64,000 nt of DNA from contig NZ_CP015080.1 of the NCBI RefSeq assembly GCF_001611275.1, positions 744,001-808,000 on the forward strand. Direction: 5' to 3'. A program made the position numbers and the translations under genes. The notes beneath the pieces are model-generated. The model was not told the DNA's origin, made no database searches, and saw only the letters and a list, made by a program, of their open reading frames with translations. The DNA is from Desulfuromonas sp. DDH964 (GTDB taxonomy: Bacteria > Desulfobacterota > Desulfuromonadia > Desulfuromonadales > DDH964). Shown piece by piece: positions 27,204-36,000 of this stretch (positions are counted from its first letter, which is position 1; each line of letters opens with the position of its first letter).

Positions 27204-27276
27204 GGGAAATTATCCGGGTAAATGGATTTGAGCCTGCGCCGATGATTGCGGCGAATGCCTGGGGATCAGACAGTTT

Positions 27277-29331
27277 TCAGCTGAACATGCGGCGGAAGAG
27301 CCCCTTCTTCTCCTGCTCGCGGCGATCGAGGAGGGTGCGCAGACCGCGCCGGGCGAGGCCGTGGCGGGCGTCGAGCTTGAGCGCCTTGTTGAAGTCCCCT
27401 TCTGCCAGGGAATCCTGGCCGGCATCGAGGAGCATCCACCCCTTGAAGGCATAGCCGTCGGCAGTGCGCTCCAGGGTCAGGGCGCGATTGACCAGCTGCT
27501 TGGCCTTCTCCATCATCGCCCGGCTGTTGCCATTCTTCGGATTGCGATAAATGGCCCAGCCGAGGTGGGCCAGGTAATCACCGTTCTGAGGTTCGATGTT
27601 ACAGGCGTCCTGCAGGGCCTTTTCCGCGTTGTCCCACTCCTCCATCTCGATAAAGACCTTCCCCGACTGGGACTGGACCTGGGCCTGAAAGCGGTCGTCC
27701 CCCTTCTGGCCGAGGCCGACCCGCTCGGAGCCGAGCAGTTCGTCGTAGCGCTCCTTCTTGACCACGTCGGAGAGGGTGTCGTAGGCGTTGGCGACGGTGG
27801 CGAGGATGTCCTGAACCATGGCCGCTTCCTCACCGACGAGGCGCATCAGGGCATCGGGACCGAATTCGCGGGTAATGGCGAAGTACCTTTCCTTGACCTT
27901 GTCGAAGCTGAAACGGGCTGGAGTGAGGTTGAAGATCTCATAGTAGTTCTTCCCCTTCAGGTCGCTCGCCATCTGCCGGACTTTTTTCGCCAGGGCGAAC
28001 TCGTAACGCTCATCGTCCGGAGGGGCCTGCGCCGGTGTCGGCAGTTCCGCCGACCCTTCCGCTTCGACCACGTCGGCAAAGCTCTCCAGCGTCTCTTCTT
28101 CCGGCGCCGCATCCTCCTCGTCATCCTCCTGGATGGCGTTGAAGAGGGTGCGCAGGGGGATCGGCCCGGGGCCGGCCGGAGTCAGGGGTGCCGGGGCGAA
28201 CTGGAGCATGTCGAACGACTGCAGGGTCTGCACCAGCGGGAGCAGCCCTTCGCGGCGATCGAGAAGGGCGAAAAGGGTGCGGGAGCCGTCGATCTTGAGC
28301 AGCGCCTGGCGTTCCTCCTCGCTGAGGGGGAGGAAGTTGATGTAGCGATAGTAGTCACCGCCGGGGGCGATATAGTGGCTTCCGCATTCGGCAAGAAAGC
28401 GGCGCAACCGCTCCCGGGGCGGAGTCCGGTGATACCCCTGGTAGATCAGCCGCGGCACGTTGATGGTGACGACCTGAAGGAAGTCGGGAGCGGGCATTGG
28501 CTCGATCCCGATAGTCACTGGCGGCCGGGCGAAGCCGGCGAGGAGTTCGTTGGAAAGGTAGCCGAGCTTCTCCTCGAGGAGCCCCGGGTAATCGAGACAG
28601 CCGAGCTGGACCAGGGTATCGTGGCGCTCGCCGCCGCTGCTGGTGTAGAAAGCGTACTCCTCGGCCGAGATCTTGCCGCGCTGGCGCAGGTAATCGCCGA
28701 AATTGGCCGCCGTGAATCCCGGCCGCAAGGCGACCGGGGACCCATTGACAAAGGTCAGCGTCCGTTCGCCGTCCGCGTAGTGGAACCGGAGGTTGCCGCT
28801 GAACCGCTCCCGAAAGGCGCGCAGAAGATGCTGGTCGAAGGGGGCGGGATGAGGTGAAGGTTCGACCGCCGCTGGCACCGCGGTCGGGGTTTCGCCGGCA
28901 GGTGGAATATTGTTCCGCGGTTCTTCTGTTGCGGCAGGGGGCGCTGTGGCGGGGCGGCCGGCTGCGCTGAGCATTTCCTGAATGGCTGCAAGGAGTGCGG
29001 CGGCGCGAAACGGTTTTTCGAGGTAGTGGCTGACCCCGAGAGCCCGGGCGGCCTGGACGTACCTGTCGCCACGGTAGATGCCGCTGATGACGACCACCGG
29101 CAGGTCCCGGGTCCGGGGGCTCTGGCGCAGCTTTTTGAGCAGCTCGACGCCGTGCAGGCCCGGAAGCTTGAGGTCGAGCAGGAGCAGGTCGGGCGGAGTC
29201 CGAACAATCATGCCGAGGGCGGTGACGCCGTCGGCCGCCCGGGTCACCGCAAAACCGTTGCGCTCCAGCAGGCCGCCGACGGCCTTGGCGACCGATTCGT
29301 TGTCTTCGGCAATCAGGATCGTGATGGCCAT
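27277..29331 (-). CDS. Response regulator with PATAN/DUF4388, J-like and TPR domains
   Basis: A 684-residue cytoplasmic protein. ATG 29331 is chosen because the receiver fold begins at once (MAITILIAEDN); an in-frame start 37 codons upstream would overlap mltG. The receiver (1-122) has Asp in LLLDLKLPGLHG and Lys in HYLEKPF. Residues about 180-300 fit a PATAN/DUF4388 domain (FRERFSGNLRFHYADGERTL, FVNGSPVALRPGF). After an acidic linker a J-like domain starts near 465 (NYYEIFNLTPARFSFDKVKERYF) but lacks the HPD tripeptide, so normal Hsp70 stimulation is unlikely. TPR repeats close the protein (EEWDNAEKALQDACNIEPQN, EGDFNKALKLDARHG). The architecture is a signalling scaffold. The gene follows mltG with a 22-base gap. 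Confidence 0.8.
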   Translation of the reverse strand: MAITILIAEDNESVAKAVGGLLERNGFAVTRAADGVTALGMIVRTPPDLLLLDLKLPGLHGVELLKKLRQSPRTRDLPVVVISGIYRGDRYVQAARALGVSHYLEKPFRAAALLAAIQEMLSAAGRPATAPPAATEEPRNNIPPAGETPTAVPAAVEPSPHPAPFDQHLLRAFRERFSGNLRFHYADGERTLTFVNGSPVALRPGFTAANFGDYLRQRGKISAEEYAFYTSSGGERHDTLVQLGCLDYPGLLEEKLGYLSNELLAGFARPPVTIGIEPMPAPDFLQVVTINVPRLIYQGYHRTPPRERLRRFLAECGSHYIAPGGDYYRYINFLPLSEEERQALLKIDGSRTLFALLDRREGLLPLVQTLQSFDMLQFAPAPLTPAGPGPIPLRTLFNAIQEDDEEDAAPEEETLESFADVVEAEGSAELPTPAQAPPDDERYEFALAKKVRQMASDLKGKNYYEIFNLTPARFSFDKVKERYFAITREFGPDALMRLVGEEAAMVQDILATVANAYDTLSDVVKKERYDELLGSERVGLGQKGDDRFQAQVQSQSGKVFIEMEEWDNAEKALQDACNIEPQNGDYLAHLGWAIYRNPKNGNSRAMMEKAKQLVNRALTLERTADGYAFKGWMLLDAGQDSLAEGDFNKALKLDARHGLARRGLRTLLDRREQEKKGLFRRMFS

Positions 29332-29353
29332 GCCAATGCCAGTTCCTTGCGAG

Positions 29354-30346
29354 TCAGCGGTGCAGCTGATAGCGGCGAACCGCCCGGTTGTGTTCGGCCA
29401 GGGTCGCGGAGAAGGCGTGGCTGCCGTCGCCGCGGGCGACAAAGTAAAGATAGTCGACCGCTGCCGGATGGGCCGCCGCGGTCAGGGCCGCGCTGCCGGG
29501 GCTGGCGATCGGCCCTGGCGGCAAACCGGCGATGCGATAGGTATTGTAGGGCGTCTTTGCGGCCAGATGCGCGCGGGTCAGGTTGCCGTCGAAATCGGTA
29601 ATCCCGTAGATCACCGTCGGGTCGGCCTGCAGCGGCATCCGGCGCTGCAGGCGGTTGCTGAATACGGCGGCGATCAGCGGCATCTCGGTCTCACTGCCTG
29701 CCTCTTTTTGCACGATCGATGCCAGTGTCACCAGCTGGTGTTCGTCGAGCCCCTGCTCCCGGGCGGCCGCAATCAGTTCCGGGGTGAGGCGGCGGCGAAA
29801 TTCCGCGACCATCATCTGCAGGATAGCCTCGGGTGAAGTGCCCGCGGCCAGGCTGTAGGTCTCCGGAAAAAGGTAGCCCTCGAGGCTCCCGGCCGGAATG
29901 CCGAGGGTATGGACAAAGCTGGCGTCCTGACCGAGGCGTAAAATCTCCCGGGCATCGGCGAGCCCCTTGGCTTCAATCCGGGCTGCGATTTCCCGCAGGG
30001 TCCACCCCTCGGGGATGGTCAGGGTGGTCCGCAGGACATCTCCCGCCACCAGCCGGTCGAGGATTTCCCCCGGCGTCGCTGCGTTGCTGAAGCGGTAGGT
30101 TCCGGCCTGCACCCGGTTGCCGGCGCTGCGCCAGCGGGCCAGGAGTTGCAACGGCAGGGCCTCGCTGACAACGCCGTTGGCGGCCAGGGTGCGGGCGATG
30201 GTGGCGAAGGGTGCGCCGCGGTGGACCGTAACCTCGGTCCCGGGCGGTGGCGTGATCGGCGTCAACAAAAATTGCCCGATCAGCAGGGTGCCGATCAGAA
30301 GCGGCAGCAGCAGGGCGAAGAGGAGGAGGGCGGTTCGTCGGCTCAT
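29354..30346 (-). CDS. mltG: Endolytic murein transglycosylase MltG
   Basis: A 330-residue, single-pass inner-membrane enzyme (helix LLLFALLLPLLIGTLLIGQF) that cleaves nascent glycan strands and ends peptidoglycan elongation. The LysM-like region (VHRGAPFATIARTLAANGVV) precedes the YceG catalytic domain with ASIVQKEAGSETEMP, where the Glu is the catalytic residue, and NRLQRRMPLQADPTVIYG, plus the C-terminal NTYRIAGLPPGPIASPG. Normal length. A good promoter candidate lies just upstream, after plsY. Confidence 0.95.
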   Translation of the reverse strand: MSRRTALLLFALLLPLLIGTLLIGQFLLTPITPPPGTEVTVHRGAPFATIARTLAANGVVSEALPLQLLARWRSAGNRVQAGTYRFSNAATPGEILDRLVAGDVLRTTLTIPEGWTLREIAARIEAKGLADAREILRLGQDASFVHTLGIPAGSLEGYLFPETYSLAAGTSPEAILQMMVAEFRRRLTPELIAAAREQGLDEHQLVTLASIVQKEAGSETEMPLIAAVFSNRLQRRMPLQADPTVIYGITDFDGNLTRAHLAAKTPYNTYRIAGLPPGPIASPGSAALTAAAHPAAVDYLYFVARGDGSHAFSATLAEHNRAVRRYQLHR

Positions 30347-30394
30347 GGTCTTGAGGTCGGCCCCGGGGTGGACGGAAAAGGGTAAATTCCCGTC

Positions 30395-30423
30395 AATATA
30401 GAGGTTTTGACCCGGGGCGTCAA
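30395..30423 (-). promoter_or_regulatory. Candidate sigma-70 promoter of mltG
   Basis: On the minus strand TTGACG (30423-30418) and TATATT (30400-30395) are 17 bases apart, each 5 of 6 to consensus, and sit in the 87-base gap between plsY and mltG, with mltG starting 48 bases further at 30346. Confidence 0.6.
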
Positions 30424-30433
30424 GCGGAAGGGG

Positions 30434-31033
30434 TCAAGCCTTGAAGCGACTCTCGGTGCCGGCCCGTAACCGTTCGATGTTGGCGCGGTGGCGGACGATC
30501 ACCATCCCGCCGATGAAAAGGCTGGCGGCGAAAAGAGGGAGTGAGCGGGCGATCCCGCCGGCGAGAAAGGGGATCAGAGCGGCGGCGGCGATCGAGGCCG
30601 CCGAGACGTAGCGCCACTTCCAGAGGATGGCGACAAAGGCAACCAGCGCGATGAAAACGGCGAGGGGAGAGAGGACGAGAAAGATGCCGAGGGCAGTCGC
30701 CACCCCCTTGCCCCCCTTGAAGCCGAGGTAGACCGGGTAGAGGTGGCCTAGGAAGGTAACGGCCGCAGCCAGGGCAACCTGCTCCGGAGACCAGGCGCCG
30801 GACTTGACGATCCACAGCATCGGCAGCAGCCCCTTGAGGCAATCCCCGATCAGGGTGAGGATGCCGAACTTGCGCCCCGCGACCCGGTAGACGTTGGTGG
30901 CGCCGATGTTGCCGCTCCCCGCCTGACGGACATCGCCACGGCCGGCGAGGCGGGTCAGGATCACGCCGGTGGGTATGGCGCCGATCAGGTAGCAGAGTGC
31001 CAGCAGCAGAGGGAAGGTCACGGTGAACTCCAC
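30434..31033 (-). CDS. plsY: Glycerol-3-phosphate acyltransferase PlsY
   Basis: A 199-residue inner-membrane enzyme that uses acyl-phosphate to acylate glycerol-3-phosphate in the first step of phospholipid synthesis. All three family motifs are visible: SGNIGATNVYR, the central GHLYPVYLGFKGGKGVATALG, and the late RHRANIERLRAGTESR. Five membrane helices fit. The start is GTG 31033; no closer ATG gives the full first helix (TFPLLLALCYLIGAIPTG). Confidence 0.95.
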   Translation of the reverse strand: MEFTVTFPLLLALCYLIGAIPTGVILTRLAGRGDVRQAGSGNIGATNVYRVAGRKFGILTLIGDCLKGLLPMLWIVKSGAWSPEQVALAAAVTFLGHLYPVYLGFKGGKGVATALGIFLVLSPLAVFIALVAFVAILWKWRYVSAASIAAAALIPFLAGGIARSLPLFAASLFIGGMVIVRHRANIERLRAGTESRFKA

Positions 31034-31047
31034 GGCAGAAAACGGTC

Positions 31048-31070
31048 GCGGGCGGTGAATGGTCGCCCGC
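31048..31070 (-). promoter_or_regulatory. Hairpin in the plsY leader
   Basis: GCGGGCG (31048-31054) and CGCCCGC (31064-31070) form a perfect 7-bp stem with a nine-base loop, ending 14 bases before the GTG of plsY. It lies where it could affect ribosome access, but it may be a chance GC hairpin. It is not followed by a T run. Confidence 0.3.
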
Positions 31071-31094
31071 CCGAAGGTCCATTATCTAGCATGG

Positions 31095-31129
31095 CGAACC
31101 CCGGAAAAGCAAGGGATTTCCAGGGTTCG
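31095..31129 (-). other. Long inverted repeat between asnB and plsY
   Basis: CGAACCC (31095-31101) plus GGAAA (31103-31107) pair with TTTCC (31117-31121) plus GGGTTCG (31123-31129), a 12-bp stem with one mismatch and a nine-base loop. There is no T tract on either side. It sits 53 bases after the end of the biosynthetic operon, so it may act as a transcript-end or stability hairpin. Confidence 0.4.
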
Positions 31130-31181
31130 GAACAGGTGGGGCGTTGCCGGCAAGGTCAGGATGCTGCGCCGCCGGCCCGCC

Positions 31182-33041
31182 TTACCCCCCGTACTCTTCC
31201 AGAAACAGGCTGAAGGTGAGGACCACCATCAGCAGGTCGTTATCGAAGGTCTGATTGAGGGAAAAGCCTTCCTCCAGCGCCATCTCCTTGAGACGTTCCA
31301 CCGTCTCCGGATTGAAATAATTTTCCCGCTTGACCCGCTCAAAGGAGAGGTAATCGAGGACGAACTGGCGGTCGTGGCGCAGCAGATAATCACTCCCCGG
31401 GGCGACGAAAGCGAATTTTTCGCGGTTGACGATCGCGGGGGGAACGATGTCGGTGGCGGTCTGTTTGAGCAGGGCCTTTTCGACCCCCTGGGCGATCATC
31501 AGCCGCGGCTGGATGCCGCGCACCAGTTCGATCAGGTCGAGGTCGAGGAACGGGTAGCGCCCTTCCACCGAATGGGCCATGGCCACCCGATCGCCGTGGT
31601 CGGCAAGAAGATGGTCGGCGATGCGCAGCTTGAAATCGATGTAGGAGCGCTGGTGAAAAGGATCGCGTCCGCGCAGTCGCTCACGGTTTAAAACGGGATT
31701 CCCGGTCGATTCGAAGGTGTCGAGGGCGGCGGCCAGCGCCGGGGCATAGAGGGCGCCCTTCAATTCCCGAAACGCATGATAATCCCGTTCGTAGTAAAAA
31801 TCGGCGTCCCCCCAGAGGCGCTGCCGGGTCTCCCCTTCGAGGAGCTGCTCCGGGGTCGGAAAGGGAGCGGGGCGCCGCAGCCGGTCGAGGCGGTAACCGA
31901 CATAGCCGCCAAAGAGCTCGTCGGCCCCCTCGCCGCTGAGAACAACCTTGTAACCCTGGTCGCGAACCATCGCCGAGAGGGCCAGCGAGCAGGTGTTGTA
32001 CGACTCCTTGAGGGGAGTTTCGGCGGCGCGTATCACCTGGGGGAGGCGACTGGCGATCCCCTGCCAGTCGAAGACGGTCAGATGACGGCGGGCGTCCATC
32101 CCACTCAGCGCCAGTTCCTGAAAAGCCTGCTCGTCGATCTCTGCCTGCGCGAAACCGATGGAGAAGCAGTCCCAGTGGTCGGCGGGACGCAGGCGCTGGA
32201 TCAGCCGCGCCACCAGGGAGGAATCGAGACCCCCCGAAAGGTAGAAGCCGACCGGGACATCGGCGCGCAGCCGTCGCTCAACCGCCCGGGTCAGGGTGGC
32301 GAGCAGCTCCTCGCAGAGCAGCGCCGGATCGCGCGACGGCGCCGGTTCTGCCGCCAGCGGGTAGTCCAGGTCCCAGTATTCCTGCACCTCCAGCCGGCCA
32401 GAGGCCACCCGCAGCAGCTGGCCGGCCGGCAGCGACTTGACCCCCTGAAACATGGTCTGGGGACTGGCCAGGCCGGGGAAGGTGAGGATCTGGTCGAGTC
32501 CGGCCGGGTCGATGGCCGGGCGGAAGCCGGGATACTGCAACAGGGCCTTGATCTCCGAGGCGAAGAGGAGCTGGCCCTGGTGGATGGCGTAGTAGAAGGG
32601 GCAGATGCCGATCTGGTCGCGGGCGGCGAGAAATCGCCGCGCGCGGCGGTCGTAGAGGGCAAAGGCGAACTGGCCGCGCAGGTGGTCGACGAGGTTGTCC
32701 CCGTACTCCTCATAGAGATGGACCAGGACCTCCACGTCGCTGCGGGAGCGGAAGGTGTGACCGCGGGCGAGGAGTTCGGCGCGCAGTTCCGGCTCGTTGT
32801 AGATCTCGCCATTGCAGATCGAGACCAGCGAGCCATCCTCGTTGAAATGGGGCTGTCCCCCCCCCTCCAGATCGACGATCGCCAGGCGCCGGAAACCGAA
32901 GCAGACCTCGGGTCCGGTGAAGTAGCCTTCGCCGTCCGGGCCGCGGTGGACGAGGGCAGCCGCCATCCGCGGCAGAATTACGGCGGCGTCACGGCAGTCG
33001 GTGGCAAAATCGAGGGCGAAGTAGCCGGTGATGCCGCACAT
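31182..33041 (-). CDS. asnB: AsnB-type glutamine-hydrolysing amidotransferase
   Basis: A 619-residue protein. The N-terminal class II glutaminase domain starts with the catalytic Cys2 (MCGITGYF) and has HRGPDGEGYF and SICNGEIYNEPELR. The C-terminal synthetase domain has the PP-loop SGGLDSSLV and GEGADELFGGYVGYRL. It makes asparagine, or amidates a related carboxylate, using ATP and glutamine. Its ATG follows the TAG of the PKS-NRPS gene with no gap, and it is the last gene of the biosynthetic operon. It may supply Asn or convert a carboxylate of the peptide to an amide; neither is shown by the sequence. Confidence 0.92.
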   Translation of the reverse strand: MCGITGYFALDFATDCRDAAVILPRMAAALVHRGPDGEGYFTGPEVCFGFRRLAIVDLEGGGQPHFNEDGSLVSICNGEIYNEPELRAELLARGHTFRSRSDVEVLVHLYEEYGDNLVDHLRGQFAFALYDRRARRFLAARDQIGICPFYYAIHQGQLLFASEIKALLQYPGFRPAIDPAGLDQILTFPGLASPQTMFQGVKSLPAGQLLRVASGRLEVQEYWDLDYPLAAEPAPSRDPALLCEELLATLTRAVERRLRADVPVGFYLSGGLDSSLVARLIQRLRPADHWDCFSIGFAQAEIDEQAFQELALSGMDARRHLTVFDWQGIASRLPQVIRAAETPLKESYNTCSLALSAMVRDQGYKVVLSGEGADELFGGYVGYRLDRLRRPAPFPTPEQLLEGETRQRLWGDADFYYERDYHAFRELKGALYAPALAAALDTFESTGNPVLNRERLRGRDPFHQRSYIDFKLRIADHLLADHGDRVAMAHSVEGRYPFLDLDLIELVRGIQPRLMIAQGVEKALLKQTATDIVPPAIVNREKFAFVAPGSDYLLRHDRQFVLDYLSFERVKRENYFNPETVERLKEMALEEGFSLNQTFDNDLLMVVLTFSLFLEEYGG

Positions 33042-36000
33042 CTAGCAATCGTCTCCGATCCGGTTCAGCTCGGCGAGAAAATCGGCGTCGTCGCAGCCGA
33101 GATTTCGGGTGATTTCCTGGGCCAGCTCCCGCAGCGGGGTTTCGGGGGCCCCGCTGGCAACCGCGGCGAGGCGCGCCAGGGCGGAAGCGAGGGTCGCCAC
33201 TGTTTCGGGCCGGTAGAGTTCGCAGTCGTATTCGATGAAGCCGCTGAGAGGTTCGTCGTCGAAGAGTTCGAAATCGAGGTCAAAGCGGCAGCTGACCGAA
33301 TCCTCGAAAAAGGGCTCGCAGTCGATACCGGGGAGCTCCAGCACCAGGGGGCGATTGTTGTGGAAAATCAGCAGCACGTCGAACAGGGGATGGCGGTTGC
33401 GGCTGCGCGGCAGGCCGAGATCCGCAACCAGGCTACTGAAGGGGTAGTCCTGGTGTTCAAATGCCGCCAGGGTCTGTTGCTGGAGCTCGTCGAGGAGGCT
33501 GGAAAAGGACTGCTCGCCCCTGAGGCGGGAGCGGATCGGCAGCAGGTTGAGAAAGTAACCGACCAGGTCGTGGGTGGCCGGATGGCTGCGGTTGGCGCTG
33601 GGGACGCCAATGATCGACTCCTCGGCATCGGCGAGGGCATAGATGAGAAGCTTGAGCAGGGCCTGCAGGACCACGAAGGGGGTGACCCGTGCCTGCCGGG
33701 CGAGCTGCCGTATCCCCTTTGCCTGCTCCGCCAGGTCAAAACGATGGCGGGCACCGCGGCCGGCGCGGACCGCCGGGCGCGGAAAATCGGCAAAGAGGTC
33801 GAGCTGCGGCAACTCGCCGGCCAGGGTAGCGCCCCAGTAACGGCGATCGGCTGCGCTGGCGTCACCGGCAAGGTAGCGCTGCTGGGCGCGGGCGAAGTCC
33901 CGGTAATGGAGCGCCGGTGGGGGCAGTTCCGCACTTTCCCCGCGCACGGCGGCGGCGTAGCCCTGGGCGAGTTCCCGGGCGAGGACCGTATCGGACCAGC
34001 CGTCGCTGATCAGGTGGTGGAAGACCAGCGCGAGGATCTGCTCCTTCTCGTCGAGCTGGAACAGGGTAGCGCGGAAGAGCGGCGCCCGCGTCAGGTCGAA
34101 GGGGGTGCGCAGCTGGGTCAGGATCGCCTCCCGCGCCGTCTGCTCGGGATCGGTGTCGCCGCGCAGGTCGACCGTGGTCAGCAGGTCGGTCATGGTGGGA
34201 AGGATCGTCTGGCAGGGTTCCCCCTGGTGCAGCTGGAAGGAGGTGCGCAGGGCCTCGTGGCGGGCGGCGCAGCCGGCGAGGGCTGTTGCCAGTGCGGCCG
34301 GGTCGAGAGGACCGTGCAGGCGGTAGGAGCCGACCGTGTTGTAGGCGCAGGAATCGGCCTGCAGCTGTTGGGTCAGCCAGAGCCCTTTCTGCCCCTCGGC
34401 GAGGGGATAATGCTCCGCCGTCGGCCCGGGTTGCAGATCCAAAACGGTCGCAGCGCTCGGTAGGGCCAGGGCCGCTGCGAGGGTCCGGGGGGTCGGATGG
34501 GTATAGATCAGCCGCAGCGGCACCTGGATCCCCAGCTCCTCCCAGATCCGGCCGGCCAGCCGCACCACCTTGAGGCTGTGGCCGCCGCAGGTGAAGAAAT
34601 GGTCGTCCCGGCGCACCATCGGCAGCTCCAGCACCTGGGCAAAGAGGGCGCAGAGCAGGGTTTCATTGACTCCCGGCGGGGCCCCGGCCGGAGGAGAGGA
34701 CGCCGCTTCCGGGGCGGCTGCTGCGGGGGCGAAGGCGAGCCGGGGGCGGTCGCCGCACAGGGCGCGGAGGGTACGGGCCGGTTCGGCGGCCGCGGCGGTC
34801 AGGATCGCCAGAAAACCCTCGGCGAGCTCCTCGATCTGCTGAACGGCGACCTGCGCGGCGTTGAAGCGGAAGGTGACGGCCAGTTCCTGCTGCGCAAAGA
34901 GGATCACTTCCAGGGGGTAGTGGGTATGTTCGAAGTAGTCGACCGCCGTCACCGGCGAAGTCTCCAGCCCGGTTCCGAACAGCTCCGCCACTCCATCGGC
35001 CAGGGGATAGTTCTCAAAGATCAGCAGATGGTCGAAGAGGGGATGACCGATCCGCGCCTGAAGGGCGGCCAGGCTCAGATGCTGGTGAGGACCGGCGGCG
35101 AGGTTCGCCGCCTGGAGGGTGCGTGCCAGCTCCGCCAGGGTGGTTGGCGCCGCGGGGAGCTGGGCCCGTACCGGCAGGGTGTTGATGAAGAGCCCGACCA
35201 TCCCGGTCACCCCCGGCAGCTCCGGCGGCCGGCCGGAGACGGTGACGCCGAAGAGGAGATCGTCGTCCCCGCCGGCGCTATGGAGGGTCGTCGCCCAGGC
35301 CGCCTGCAACAGGGCGTTGAGGGTCAGCCCCTCCTTGCGGGCGAGGCCGGCCAGGCGCTGGAAGATGGCCGCGTCGAGGCCGAGATCGAGCTGCTGTTGC
35401 CGATAACCGACGCCGGCGGTGGTCGGAAAGAAGCGGGGCGGTTGCGCCCCGGCGAGGCGTTCTTCCCAGTACGCCAGGGTCGGCAGCTCATCGCGCCGGC
35501 CGAGCCAGGCAAGGTAGTCCGGGAAATCACCCCGCAGCGGTTCCAGTTCACCCCCCTGGTAGCGGGACACGAATTCGCGCAGCAACAGGGCGATCGACCA
35601 GCCGTCAAAGAGGATGTGGTGAAAGGTCCAGAGCACCTGCCAGTCCCGCGGACCGCGCCGGATAAGGACGATGGCGATCGGTGGCGCCGCCTCGACCCGG
35701 ACCAGCCGGGCCCGTTCGGCGCGGGCCAGTTCCAGCAGCGCCGATTCCGGGTCGCTGGTGTTGTCCTGGTTCAGCTCCTCCTGGCGCAGTTCGGCACGGT
35801 GGGCCGCCAGGATAACCTGGCTGGGGGCGCCGTCCCCCTGGGGGACGAAGCGGGTGCGCAGCATGGCGTGGCGATCGGTGAGCTCCTGCCAGGTGGCGGC
35901 GAAGCGTTCCGGGTCGAGCTCGCAATCGAGGCGAAAGAGGGCCTGGTTGACGTAGGCTTCGGCGTCGCCGTCGAGCAGGGTATGAAACAGCATCCCCTCC

